From the NCBI GenBank assembly GCA_006226595.1, contig SBGP01000092.1:1-64000 (forward strand): a DNA stretch of 64,000 bases, written 5' to 3'. Positions 18,017 to 27,400 of the stretch are shown in pieces; position 1 is the first letter of the stretch; each line of letters starts with the position of its first letter. The position numbers were made by a program, and so were the translations under genes. The notes below the pieces were generated by a model that saw only the letters and a list, made by a program, of their open reading frames with translations, was not told the origin of the DNA and did not search any database. Source of the DNA: Deltaproteobacteria bacterium (GTDB taxonomy: Bacteria; Myxococcota_A; UBA796; GCA-2862545).

Positions 18017-19237
18017 ATGCATCGACGCGACCTTCTCCGCCTCTGCGGATTCGGCGCCGCGGGTCTGCTCGCCAGCCCGTTCACGCGCCTCCTCGAACCG
18101 GCCCACGCAGGCAGCCTCGGCGGCGCCCGGCGACTGCTCGTGTTCTTCACCCCCAACGGCACCGTGCATCGCCACTGGCGACCGGAGAGCGGCATGCAGT
18201 TCGCCCCGGGCTCGATTCTCGAGCCGCTCGCGGACCACGCCGACGACCTGCTCGTGCTCGAGACGGACTTCGTCACCGGCAACAACCACGAAGGCGGCAT
18301 GGCCGCGATGCTCACCGGCGGCGGGGGCGACAGCATCGACCAGGTCGTCGCCGACGCCATCGGGGGCCAGAGCCGCTTCCGCTCGCTGGAGCTCGGCGCG
18401 CTCACCTCGGCGTGGGGCGGCAGCTCGCAGACCCGCATGTGCTACCGCGGCGGCGGCTTCGTCACGCCCAACGACGACCCGGTGAACGCTTGGAACCGCC
18501 TGTTCGGGGACCTCGGCAACACCGCACTCCTCGACCGGCGCCGCTCGGTGCTCGACCTCGCGATGGCCGACCTCACCAAGCTCCGCGGTCGCCTCGGCGC
18601 CGAGGAGGCCGCCCGACTCGACCTCCACACCGAGGCCCTTCGCGAGGTGGAGCGCGGTCTCGCTGGCGGCGGTACCTGCGAAGACCCCGGCGATCTCGGC
18701 ACGATCCGGGCGACGGACAACGACGCCTTCCCCGACATCGTCAAGGCGCAGATCGACGTCGCCGTGCAGGCCCTGGCCTGCGGCATGACCCAGGTCGCGA
18801 GCGTGCAGCTGTCGCACACGGTCGGCCCGGTGGTGTTCTCCTGGCTCGGCGAGAGCGAGGGCCACCACAGCCTGTCGCACATCGACGACGGCAACCCGAC
18901 CGGCATTGCGAGCTTCGTGAACTGCGAGCGCTGGTTCGCGGCGCAGTTCGCGTACCTGCTCGACCGACTCAAGGCCCTGCCTGACCCCGAGACCGGCGCG
19001 CCCCTTCTCGACGACACGACGGTGCTCTGGGCCCAGGAGCTCGGCGATGGGCGCATGCACGAGTGCGTGAACGTGCCGTGGGTGATCGCGGGCGGCGGCG
19101 GCTACTTCCAGACCGGTCGCCACCTCGACCTCGACGAGACCCACGACGCCGTGCTCGTCGCGGTCGCCAACAGCCTGGGCCTGCCGCTGACGCGCTTTGG
19201 CGTCGGGACTTCGGGCCCCGCGGAGGTGCTGCGATGA
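18017..19237 (+). CDS. DUF1552 protein, Tat-type export
   Basis: A 406-aa protein. The N terminus has a twin-arginine signal (HRRDLLRLCGFGAAGLL) with cleavage near AHA (about 34). The fold resembles the DUF1501/DUF1552 sulfatase-like group: LLVFFTPNGT strand, TGNNHEGGMAAML loop, and the GESEGHHSLSH histidine cluster near residues 276-286. AAGGAG precedes ATG 18017. The stop overlaps the next gene (ATGA), the standard DUF1552-DUF1592 pairing in Myxococcota and Planctomycetes. The biochemical role is unknown; exported redox or polymer processing has been suggested only by context. Confidence 0.88.
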   Translation: MHRRDLLRLCGFGAAGLLASPFTRLLEPAHAGSLGGARRLLVFFTPNGTVHRHWRPESGMQFAPGSILEPLADHADDLLVLETDFVTGNNHEGGMAAMLTGGGGDSIDQVVADAIGGQSRFRSLELGALTSAWGGSSQTRMCYRGGGFVTPNDDPVNAWNRLFGDLGNTALLDRRRSVLDLAMADLTKLRGRLGAEEAARLDLHTEALREVERGLAGGGTCEDPGDLGTIRATDNDAFPDIVKAQIDVAVQALACGMTQVASVQLSHTVGPVVFSWLGESEGHHSLSHIDDGNPTGIASFVNCERWFAAQFAYLLDRLKALPDPETGAPLLDDTTVLWAQELGDGRMHECVNVPWVIAGGGGYFQTGRHLDLDETHDAVLVAVANSLGLPLTRFGVGTSGPAEVLR

Positions 19238-21342
19238 GCCGCTTCAGCCTGCTGTTCCTCGCCGCGTGCGCCGGAAGCGCCGCCGACAACGACGTGATCA
19301 CCTCCCAGTGCCCCGAGGACGTGGCCCTCTTCGAGGAGCGCGTGTGGGAGCCCGTGGTCGAGCCGATCTGCACGGGTTGCCACCTCGAGGGGGGTGTCGC
19401 GCGCGACAGTGACTTCCTGCTCGACCGCGACGACATGCTCCAGAACCTGCGCGCGGTGAGCGCCATGGCCGACCAGATCCTGCTCAAGCCCACGGGCCAG
19501 CACCCCAACGGCCACGGCGGCGACACCCTGTTCGGCGAGGACAGCCCCGAGTACGCGGCCCTCGCGTTCTGGGTCGCGTGGACCGAGGGCAGCTGTGATG
19601 TACCCGAGCCCGAGTCCTGCGGTGACGAGCTGCTGCCGCGCCGAGTGCGCCGCCTCACCCACACCGAGTACGGCCGCACGGTCGCCGATCTGCTCGACGT
19701 GGACGCGTCGATCGCGGCCGGCTTCGCCGCCGACCCCGAAGTGGACGGCTTCCGCAACGATGCCGAGGCGCTGGTCGTGCACGGCCTTCTCGCCGACCAG
19801 TACCGGGTCGCGGCGGAGCAGGTCTCCGAGATGGCGGTGATCGATCCAGGCTGCACCGCAGGCCAGACCGAGGCTGCGTGTGCCCAGGCGTGGCTCGAGG
19901 ACTTCGGCTTCCGCGCCTTCCGCCGCCCGCTGGCCGAGGACGAGCTCGCCGCCTACCAGCGGTTCTGGGCCGAGGTCGCCGCGGCGGATGGCCTGGAAGA
20001 GGGCCTTCGCTGGGGCGTCACCGCGATGCTCCAGTCGCCCCACTTCCTGTACCGCAGCGAGCTCGGGATCGAGGCGAATGGCGCCTACACGCTGACCGAC
20101 TGGGAGGTCGCCACCGCCCTGTCCTACGCGTTCTGGGGCACGACTCCGGATGCCGAGCTGCTGACCGCCGCCGAGGCAGGCTTCGACGCGACCACGCTTC
20201 AGGCCCAGATCGAGCGGCTCGGCAACGACCCGCGTACCCTGGACACCACCGCCGACCTGGTCGAGGTGTGGCTGTTGCTCGACCGCCTGGCCACGGTCCC
20301 GCGTGACGGTCTGACCGAGGAGCTGCGCGCCGCCATGGCCTGGGAGACGCGCACGCTGGTGAAGGACGTCGCAGCCGACGACGGTCAGCTCGGCGACCTG
20401 CTTCACGCCCGCCACACCTTCCTCGATGGCACCCTCGCCGCCCACTACGGCCTGGCCGGAACCGGCCGGGTCGAGCTCGACGGCGAGCAGTACGGCGGCC
20501 TGCTGCGGCAGGGCTCCGTGCTCACCGCCCATGCGCGCCCGACCGGCTCCTCGCCCGTGCACCGCGGTGTGCTCGTGCGCGAGCGCCTGCTCTGCGAGGA
20601 GCTACCGCCACCGCCCGCAAACCTCGACACCTCTCCGCCGCCGGTGGACCCGAGCCTGTCGACCCGCGAGCGCTACGAGGAGCACAGCGCGAACCCCGAG
20701 TGCGCCTCGTGCCACGACAAGATCGACCCCCTGGGCTTCGGCTTCGAGCACTACGACGGCCTCGGCCGGTGGCGAGCCACGGACGGCGTTCACGCGGTGG
20801 ACGACAGCGGAAGTCTCGACGGCGAGCCGTTCGTCGGGCTCACCGAGCTCTCCGCGGCCCTGGAGGCGGACGCGCGCTTCCGGACCTGCTTCGCGGAGAC
20901 CTGGCAGCGTCACCTGACGGGGGCCGAGGGCTGCGCCGAGGACCCGGGCGACGTCGGCCTCACCGAGCCGCTGTTCGCCATGGCCCGCGGGAGTGGCTTC
21001 GCTCAGCGGCACGGCGCCCCCGGCGAAGGCGACAGCCTGGCCGTCGGCCAGCGGCCCGAGCTCTCCGAGCCGCCCGATGTCGAGACCCCGCCGCCCGATG
21101 CGTTCACGCTCACCATCAGCGACGACTGGGGCGCCGGCTTCTGTGCCGAGGCCACCGTGACCAACACCACCGAGAGTGCGTGGACCTGGGAGATCCGCGA
21201 GTCCGCGGACGGCACGGTGAACAACATCTGGAACGCCGAGGTCGTCGCGGACGGCGCGGACTGGGTGTTCACCGGGGTCGAGTGGAACGCGGTGCTGGAG
21301 CCCGGCGCGAGCGCGAGCTTCGGATTCTGCGCCACACGCTGA
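19234..21342 (+). CDS. DUF1592-type cytochrome-like lipoprotein with C-terminal CBM2-like domain
   Basis: A 702-aa exported protein with a lipoprotein signal (FLAAC, Cys12). A haem-binding CTGCH is at 46-50. The DUF1587, DUF1595, DUF1592, DUF1588 and DUF1585 blocks follow in order (RRLTHTEYGRTVADLLD; FRAFRRPLAEDE; SPHFLYRSELG; ECASCHDKIDPLGFGFEHYDG, a second CxxCH). Residues ~620-702 read like a family 2 carbohydrate-binding module: TVTN, TWEI, NIWNAEV, VEWNAVLEPGASASFGF. The ATG overlaps the DUF1552 stop. The module suggests binding of an insoluble polysaccharide at the cell surface; the catalytic role is unknown. Confidence 0.88.
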   Translation: MSRFSLLFLAACAGSAADNDVITSQCPEDVALFEERVWEPVVEPICTGCHLEGGVARDSDFLLDRDDMLQNLRAVSAMADQILLKPTGQHPNGHGGDTLFGEDSPEYAALAFWVAWTEGSCDVPEPESCGDELLPRRVRRLTHTEYGRTVADLLDVDASIAAGFAADPEVDGFRNDAEALVVHGLLADQYRVAAEQVSEMAVIDPGCTAGQTEAACAQAWLEDFGFRAFRRPLAEDELAAYQRFWAEVAAADGLEEGLRWGVTAMLQSPHFLYRSELGIEANGAYTLTDWEVATALSYAFWGTTPDAELLTAAEAGFDATTLQAQIERLGNDPRTLDTTADLVEVWLLLDRLATVPRDGLTEELRAAMAWETRTLVKDVAADDGQLGDLLHARHTFLDGTLAAHYGLAGTGRVELDGEQYGGLLRQGSVLTAHARPTGSSPVHRGVLVRERLLCEELPPPPANLDTSPPPVDPSLSTRERYEEHSANPECASCHDKIDPLGFGFEHYDGLGRWRATDGVHAVDDSGSLDGEPFVGLTELSAALEADARFRTCFAETWQRHLTGAEGCAEDPGDVGLTEPLFAMARGSGFAQRHGAPGEGDSLAVGQRPELSEPPDVETPPPDAFTLTISDDWGAGFCAEATVTNTTESAWTWEIRESADGTVNNIWNAEVVADGADWVFTGVEWNAVLEPGASASFGFCATR

Positions 21343-21358
21343 GCGGCGGGCGGGCGGG

Positions 21359-21478
21359 CTAGAAGCTCAGCCCGACCTCGACGAACGCATCGCCTTCCTC
21401 GTCCGAGCAGACGTCGAAGGCGTTGCGGCTCACCACGTCGAGCGCGCCCTGCTCGACGTCGAAGCGCATCTCGCGCAT
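21359..21478 (-). CDS. Possible 39-aa acidic small protein after the glycosyltransferase
   Basis: Too short for usual gene calling. The frame from ATG 21478 to TAG 21359 encodes an acidic peptide ending in FVEVGLSF. About 38 of 40 codons end in G or C, as in true genes here, and it starts 15 nt beyond the glycosyltransferase stop on the same strand. There is no clear ribosome site, so it may be coupled, or it may be the remnant of a longer gene. Function unknown. Confidence 0.4.
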   Translation of the reverse strand: MREMRFDVEQGALDVVSRNAFDVCSDEEGDAFVEVGLSF

Positions 21479-21492
21479 GCGCCCGAAGCCGC

Positions 21493-22650
21493 TCAGCGAC
21501 TCGCCAGCGCGAGCACGGCCTCCGCGGCCTGAGCCGGTCCCCCCGCCTCCGCGAAGCTCGTCGCGATACGCGCGGCGGCCTGCCGGTACGCGGGCTCGTC
21601 GAGTACCGCGACCACCGCGTCACGCAGCTTGTTCGCCGAGATCCGACCGAACGGCACCCGCACCCCGGCTCCCGCCGCGGTCACCTGAGCCGCGACCACC
21701 GGCTGGTCATCGGTGATCGGCGAGACGACGAGCGGCAGCCCGTGGCTCAGCGCCTCGACGGTCGTGTTGTGCCCGGCGTGGGTGACCACCGCGTCCACGT
21801 GGGAGAGCAAGGCCAGCTGCGGCACGTAGTCCCGCCGCAGGATGTTCTCCGGGGTCTCGGGCACCATCGACGCCGGCGCGACGAGCACGACTTGGGCATC
21901 GAGCCCACCGAGGCCCTCGACCACCGCGTCGTAGAAGCGCTGGCCCCGCTCGGCATTGAGCGTGCCGAGGCTGACGAGCACCTTGCGACGCCCCGCCTCG
22001 AGCCACTCCCACGGAAAGGGCACCGCAACGCGGCGCGTCGTCAGCGACGGGCCCACGAACAGGGTCTGCGGCGGATAACCGCCCGTGCCCGCCAGCTCGG
22101 GGGTCGAGAACACGAGCACCCGGGAGTCGGACACGTCCGGCGTGTCTCCCCCGTCCACGCCGAGCTGCACAGCCACCGCCTGAACCTGCTCGCGCTGCCA
22201 CTCCGCGACCTTCGGGAACGCCTCCAGGGTGTCGCCGACACTGGCACTCGTGGTCGCGCTCGTCGCGAACGGAATGCCGAGCTTTCGCGCGACCAGCGCC
22301 CCCGCCATCGCCTGGTGATCGACGACCATCACGTCCGGGGCATGCGCGCGCACGAGGGCCTCGGTCTCGTCGAAGGACGCGAGCGCGAGCGGCGCGACGA
22401 ACTCCTCCCAGAACAGCTTGAGGGCCGCCATGCCGCGGGCACTGCGAGCGCGGCTGGCGACAAACTCGGCGTGCGCCGGGTCCCCTTCCCCGAGCGGCAG
22501 GATGGTGCTTCCCTCGGGGAGCAGCCCGCGCAGCTTGGTCGCGTGCCCGAGCCACGCCACCGCGTGACCGCGCGCGCTCAGAGCCTCGGCGACCGCCAGC
22601 GTGGGGAGGATGTGGCCCGTCAGCGGAGGGACGACGAACAGCACCTTCAT
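21493..22650 (-). CDS. UGT/MGT-type glycosyltransferase (GT1)
   Basis: A 385-aa GT-B enzyme. The N-terminal acceptor domain begins FVVPPLTGHILPTLAVAEAL. The C-terminal donor domain carries the GT1 signature THAGHNTTVEALSHGLPLVV and DDQPVVA, which grips a nucleotide sugar. It resembles macrolide and carotenoid glycosyltransferases, so a hydrophobic hydroxylated acceptor is likely. The ATG at 22650 overlaps the hydrolase stop (ATGA). Being in the synthase operon, it probably glycosylates the lipid or polyketide product. Confidence 0.88.
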   Translation of the reverse strand: MKVLFVVPPLTGHILPTLAVAEALSARGHAVAWLGHATKLRGLLPEGSTILPLGEGDPAHAEFVASRARSARGMAALKLFWEEFVAPLALASFDETEALVRAHAPDVMVVDHQAMAGALVARKLGIPFATSATTSASVGDTLEAFPKVAEWQREQVQAVAVQLGVDGGDTPDVSDSRVLVFSTPELAGTGGYPPQTLFVGPSLTTRRVAVPFPWEWLEAGRRKVLVSLGTLNAERGQRFYDAVVEGLGGLDAQVVLVAPASMVPETPENILRRDYVPQLALLSHVDAVVTHAGHNTTVEALSHGLPLVVSPITDDQPVVAAQVTAAGAGVRVPFGRISANKLRDAVVAVLDEPAYRQAAARIATSFAEAGGPAQAAEAVLALASR

Positions 22651-23414
22651 CGGGCCAACCACCCGGTGATGCCGCTCACCACGGCCTCGGTGGCCTCCCA
22701 CATCACGGAGTGGCTGCACCCGTCGAGGACGGTGAGGGACACGTCCGCGGCGTGCTCGGCGAGCAGGCGCCCGTCGGGGAGCACGTCCGACTCCGCGCCG
22801 TAGATCGCGCGAATCGGCATCGTGAGCGCTTCCAGCGCGTCCGGCGCGAACGAGGCAGAGCCGCGCAGGTCCGCGAGCAGCGTGGTGCCCTCGACCAGGG
22901 CCGAGGCCTGCTTCGCGAGCTTGTTGCGCTTGCGCTCGGAGTGCCGCCCGAGCCAGTTCTCGAACAGCCTCCCGATGGTCGCGTCGCGGGCGTCGCCGGT
23001 GAGCCCGAGGGTTCCGACCATGCGCTCCCCCCAGCCCGCCGTCGGCAACAGCGCGTCGACGAGGAACAGGCTCGCCACCCGCTCGGGATGGGCCAGCGCG
23101 AACGCCACTGCGAGCAGCCCGCCGAAGGAGTTGCCGACGAGGTGCGCGCGCTCGACCCCCTCGGCATCGAGCACGCCGAGCAGCTCGGCCACGAGGTCCT
23201 CGAGCCGGTAGCCCGTCTCCGGACGCTTGCTGCGCCCGTGTCCGCGGAGGTCGTACAGCAGCACGCCTCGGGAGGTCGCCACCCGCGTCGCGGCCGTGAA
23301 GTACCAGCTCGACAGGTTGTCCATGACCAGCCCGTGCAGGAACACGACCTCGCGGGGCGAGTCGCCCAGCCGCTGCACGTGCAGCTTCACGCCGCCGACC
23401 TCGATCTCAGCCAT
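22647..23414 (-). CDS. Alpha/beta hydrolase A of the synthase operon
   Basis: A 255-aa alpha/beta hydrolase with a complete predicted triad: nucleophile Ser96 in VGNSFGG, Asp210, and His235 in GCSHSVM; the oxyanion HGLV motif is at 27-30. No signal peptide. It is paralogous to the next gene (similar YDLRGHGRS and LAHPERV segments). In this operon it may release, transfer or edit the acyl chain as a type II thioesterase or acyltransferase; this is inferred from context. Start ATG 23414 overlaps the neighbour by 8 nt. Confidence 0.85.
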   Translation of the reverse strand: MAEIEVGGVKLHVQRLGDSPREVVFLHGLVMDNLSSWYFTAATRVATSRGVLLYDLRGHGRSKRPETGYRLEDLVAELLGVLDAEGVERAHLVGNSFGGLLAVAFALAHPERVASLFLVDALLPTAGWGERMVGTLGLTGDARDATIGRLFENWLGRHSERKRNKLAKQASALVEGTTLLADLRGSASFAPDALEALTMPIRAIYGAESDVLPDGRLLAEHAADVSLTVLDGCSHSVMWEATEAVVSGITGWLAR

Positions 23415-24177
23415 GCAGGAACCCCGCGATGGCCTCGGCCAGGGGCTGCGGCGACTGCGCCGGCAGGAAGTGGCCGCCGGGAAGCAGCTGATGCGTACTG
23501 TTCGCGAGCCACGCGTGCAGCTGCTCCCCACTGCCACGGCAGGCCGAGTCCTCGCCGTACACGAGCAGGGTCGGCTGACTCACCGCCCTCACCGTCGCCT
23601 CGTCGAGCGCCGGCTCACCCGACACGTCGGCGAGCAGCGTGGTGTCCTCGGTGAGCGCGCGCAGGCCCTCGAGCAACCGCCGCGCCCGCCGTCCGCCGCC
23701 GAGTACGGCCGCCTTCAGGTCCGCGGGAAGCATGCCGACGAGCTCGTCGCTCGACGCGCCCGGTGCCACGCCCTCGAGCCCGAGCACCTCGAGTGGGGTC
23801 GCCTGGTCGCCGGGCAGCGGCAGCTCGACGAGCACCAGGCGCCCGACCCGCTCCGGGTGCGCCATTGCGAAGGTGAGCGCGACGAGCGCGCCATAGCTGT
23901 GCCCGACGAGATCTACCGGCCCGGAGAGGCCCAGCGCATCGAGCACCTCGACAAGGTCGCCGCGCAGCGTGCCCAGGTCGTAGCCCGTGGCCGGGCGACC
24001 GCTCCGCCCGTGGCCCCGGAGGTCGACCATCCACACCTCGTGCGCGTCCGCGAGCGCCGGCGCCACCGTGAAGTACCAGGAGGCCACCGAGCCGAGCAGC
24101 AAGCCGTGCAGGCACACGACCGGCGTGCCCTCTCCCATGGACACGGCGTGGACCCGCAGCTGGTCGAGCTCGATCAG
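23407..24177 (-). CDS. Alpha/beta hydrolase B of the synthase operon (possible CTG start)
   Basis: A 256-aa alpha/beta hydrolase with triad Ser94 (VGHSYGA), Asp210 (GEDS) and His236 (GGHFLPA). Aligned with hydrolase A, the expected N-terminal beta strand is in frame only if translation starts at CTG 24177, which overlaps the ACP stop as CTGA and has GGAGG four bases upstream. Conventional starts are GTG 24144 or ATG 24138, which would cut off that strand. The coordinates use the CTG. Role: thioesterase-like or acyl-transfer partner of the synthases. Confidence 0.8.
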   Translation of the reverse strand: MIELDQLRVHAVSMGEGTPVVCLHGLLLGSVASWYFTVAPALADAHEVWMVDLRGHGRSGRPATGYDLGTLRGDLVEVLDALGLSGPVDLVGHSYGALVALTFAMAHPERVGRLVLVELPLPGDQATPLEVLGLEGVAPGASSDELVGMLPADLKAAVLGGGRRARRLLEGLRALTEDTTLLADVSGEPALDEATVRAVSQPTLLVYGEDSACRGSGEQLHAWLANSTHQLLPGGHFLPAQSPQPLAEAIAGFLHG

Positions 24178-24455
24178 CCGGCCTCCACCGACCGCTCGAT
24201 GAAGTCCACCACGTCCCCGACCGACAGACCGATGATCGCGTCGAGCTCGAGGTTCGAGATCCACCCGACGAAGTCGACGTGGTCGCCGTAGTGCGACTGC
24301 ACCAGCTCGGCGAGGGCCACGAACTCGATGCTCTCGAGCTCCAGGTCGTCGGAGAAGCTGGTGTCCTCGTCGATGTCGAGGTCGTCGTCCAGCTCGTCGT
24401 CGAGCACCTCGGCGATGAAGCCAGCCAGGGTTCGCAGGGTCTGTTCTCGGCTCAT
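24174..24455 (-). CDS. Discrete acyl carrier protein
   Basis: A 93-aa, highly acidic four-helix carrier. The phosphopantetheine serine is Ser42 in DLELESIEFVAL. ATG 24455 overlaps the synthase stop (ATGA) and has GGAG seven bases upstream; a GTG at 24467 is a less likely start. Lying directly after a synthase that has no carrier domain of its own, it probably shuttles the acyl chain for KS-AT-DH or hands it to the hydrolases. Confidence 0.9.
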   Translation of the reverse strand: MSREQTLRTLAGFIAEVLDDELDDDLDIDEDTSFSDDLELESIEFVALAELVQSHYGDHVDFVGWISNLELDAIIGLSVGDVVDFIERSVEAG

Positions 24456-27400
24456 GTCTCGCTCCACGCGACCAGGTAGTCACCCTCGCGGGCCGTGCGC
24501 ACGGTCACGCCGGCGACGACCATGCACTGGGCATCACCGCCCTCTATCGCCACCGGCGCGTCCTCGGGCAGGCCCTTGCGCTTTCGCGCCACCTCGCGGG
24601 CCGCATCGGCCGGATCCGCGCTCGCGGGCCTCAACGCCAGGGCACACGGCTCGTGCGTCGCCCGCGCCACGCTCACTCCAGGCAGGTGGGCGACGGCGAC
24701 GCTCAGGCCGGTCGCCGACAGCGGTCCGCCCAACGCCGGCGCCTCGACCACGTCTCCGAGGGGCAGCTCCACCGGGAACAGGCCCTCCACGCCGTCCTCG
24801 CGCAGCGCCACGCGCAAGGCGTCCTTCGCGGCGATGCGACCATTGAGGAAAGCGCGCTGGCCCCGCGGACCCGAGGCGAGCATCGCCTTCTTCTCGGCCT
24901 CGCCGAGGTAGCGCCGCATGAGCCAGTCACGAGACGGCGCGCGGTGCGCCTGTTCGTCGAAGAGCACGAAGCCCGCGTGCTCGGCGGAGAGCAGCGTGTG
25001 CTCGGGCTGACGCATCACCCGCCACACGTGGGGATCGGTCTGGAAGCGGTGGTCGACCCAGCGGCGAATGCGGCACCACAGCTTGCCGTCGTGCACGAGC
25101 TCGACGTCGCCCGTGAGCGAGCCCTCGTCCACGGCCCGCACGCGCACCAGGCAGGACACGCGCTCCCCGACCGCGGGATGCGGCCCGAACCACTCGATGC
25201 GCTCCATCGACACGGGCATCGCGAGCTGGTCCTCGTCGCGCGCGGCCATCAGCCAGTAGCCGAGGATCTGCCCCGCGTTGTCGAGCAGCGAGCCCGGTCC
25301 ACGCGGCGCGGTGATCACGCCCTCGATGCCGCTCTCGTCCCACGGGCCGAGCGAGGTCACGCCCTGGTAGCGAGGGCCGTGGAACATCCACCGCTCCTCG
25401 TAGAGCTGGCGCGCATCGACAGGGGTCGGTCGGGGATCGGGAAGCGCGCCGAACGCGGGCTCCGGGGCCTGCGGGTAGGTCTCGGCCAGGCGGAGCTCGA
25501 TCTCGGCGTAGTCGACGACCCGCGCGCGCACCCAGCCATCCTCGAGTCGCTCGGCGACGAGCTCGACCTCGACCTCGGGCTCGACGACCAGCCACTTGAA
25601 TGCGCGCAAGCCGCGCGCTTCGACGACCACCGCGTCGGGCGCGAGCTTGCGACCCGCCTCGAGAAGCAGCTCGATGGTCATCGTCATCGGCACCACCGGG
25701 TAGCCATCCGAGGGGATCGGCCAGCCCAGCGGCTGCGGAAAGAAGCTGTGGTCCCGCAGATCGGGCTCGGTGGCGACGGACAGGCGCCGTCGCTCGGAGA
25801 AGCGCTGGGGACGGGTCTTGTCGACGAAGGCCGCGTGGACCTCGCTGCCCGCGCGGGTAAGCGCCGCCATCGCCTCCGCGAAGGCCGACATCACCGGCGT
25901 CTCCTCGCGGTGTTCGCCCTGGAGGACCTCGCTGGCCGGCCCCGCGGTGAGCGAGCCGCGAAGCTCGTCGCCGAGCGCGATCAGCGGGGCTCCCAGCGAC
26001 AGGGACACCTCGAGCCCGACCTTCGGCAGGACCTGGGCGAGGTCGACGTCGGCGCCCTCGGCCCACAGCGCCAGCGCCAGGTTTCGCAGCTGCGCGAGTC
26101 CCTCGCGACGAGGCTCGGAAGCGGCCACCGCGAGGTGCGGCTTGCCGGCGAGGGTGTCGTCGACGAAGCCGGTGAGCGAGCCGGTGCCGACCTGCACGAA
26201 CACCCGCGCACCGTCGGCATACAGTCGCTGCACGAGCGCGGTGTAGCGCAGCGGCTCGACCAGGTGCCTGAGCACGAGGTCGCGGATGGCGGCTGGGTCG
26301 TCCGGGTAGGTGTCGACGGTGGTCGCCGAGTACAGCGGGAGCGCGGCCGGGGTCAGCGTGAACCGGGCGAAGTGCTCGCGGTGCGGGGCCAGGTAGTCGG
26401 CGAACAGCGGCGAGTGGAAGCCCGAGCGGAACGGCAACACCTGACAGATCACGCCATCGGCGATCAGCCGCTCGCGGGCGACGGCGATGCTCGCGTCCTC
26501 GCCGCACAGGATGACCTGGTGTGGGCAGTTGTCGTGCGAGATGGCGATGCCCGAGAGCCCGTCGATGGCCGCCTCGGCCTTGGCGACGCCACAGCCCGCC
26601 GCCGCGAACAGCACCCCAGGAACCTCCAGCGTGCCCTGGGCAGTCTCGTCGAGGAACGCGTCGATCTCCCCAGCATCGAGCATGCCGGCGGCAATCATCG
26701 CGCTCCACTCGCCCATGGAGTGGCCGCCGAGCATGTCCGGGGCGAGCCCGAGCTTGCGCAGGCTGCGGTCGAGCAGCTGGGCCAGCGCCACGACGCGGCG
26801 CCCGGTGGACTCGAGGTCGATGGCGTCCGGTCCGACGTGGGCCGCGCCCTCCTCCACCGCGAGAGGTTCCGCGGTCGGGTCCAGCCACCGCACCACCGAC
26901 GCGGTCTCCGGGTCGAACACCGCCTCGATGCCCGGGAACAGCCACGCGACCTTGCCCCCCTCGTCGAGCAGTCCGGCGGGGCTGAACCACATCCCGCCTC
27001 GCCCTCGCCAGGGTTCTCCGCGGCGAATCGCCTTGCGGGCCCGCTCGATGCGCTCCAGCGTGGGATCGACCAGCGCCAGCCTGCACGGGCCCACGCCGAG
27101 GGGCGCGCCTGGCGCCTCGTCGAGGCGCGCGAGCAGGGCCTCCGGCGACGATGCGGCGAGCAGCAGCACACGAGCCTGGGCGTCGTCGAGCGGCTTGACC
27201 GGACGAGGCGTGGGCACCGCCGGGCCGTGCGCGCTCAGCACCACGTGCGCGTTGATGCCGCCGAATCCGAAGGCGTTCACCGCGGCGACGCGCTCGTCCG
27301 CGCTCCACTTTCGTGCCTTGCCGAGCACCGTGAACCGGCTGTCCGCGAGCTCGGCCCGGGGCTGCTTGCAGTGCAGCGTCGGCGGCTGTACGCCGTGGTG

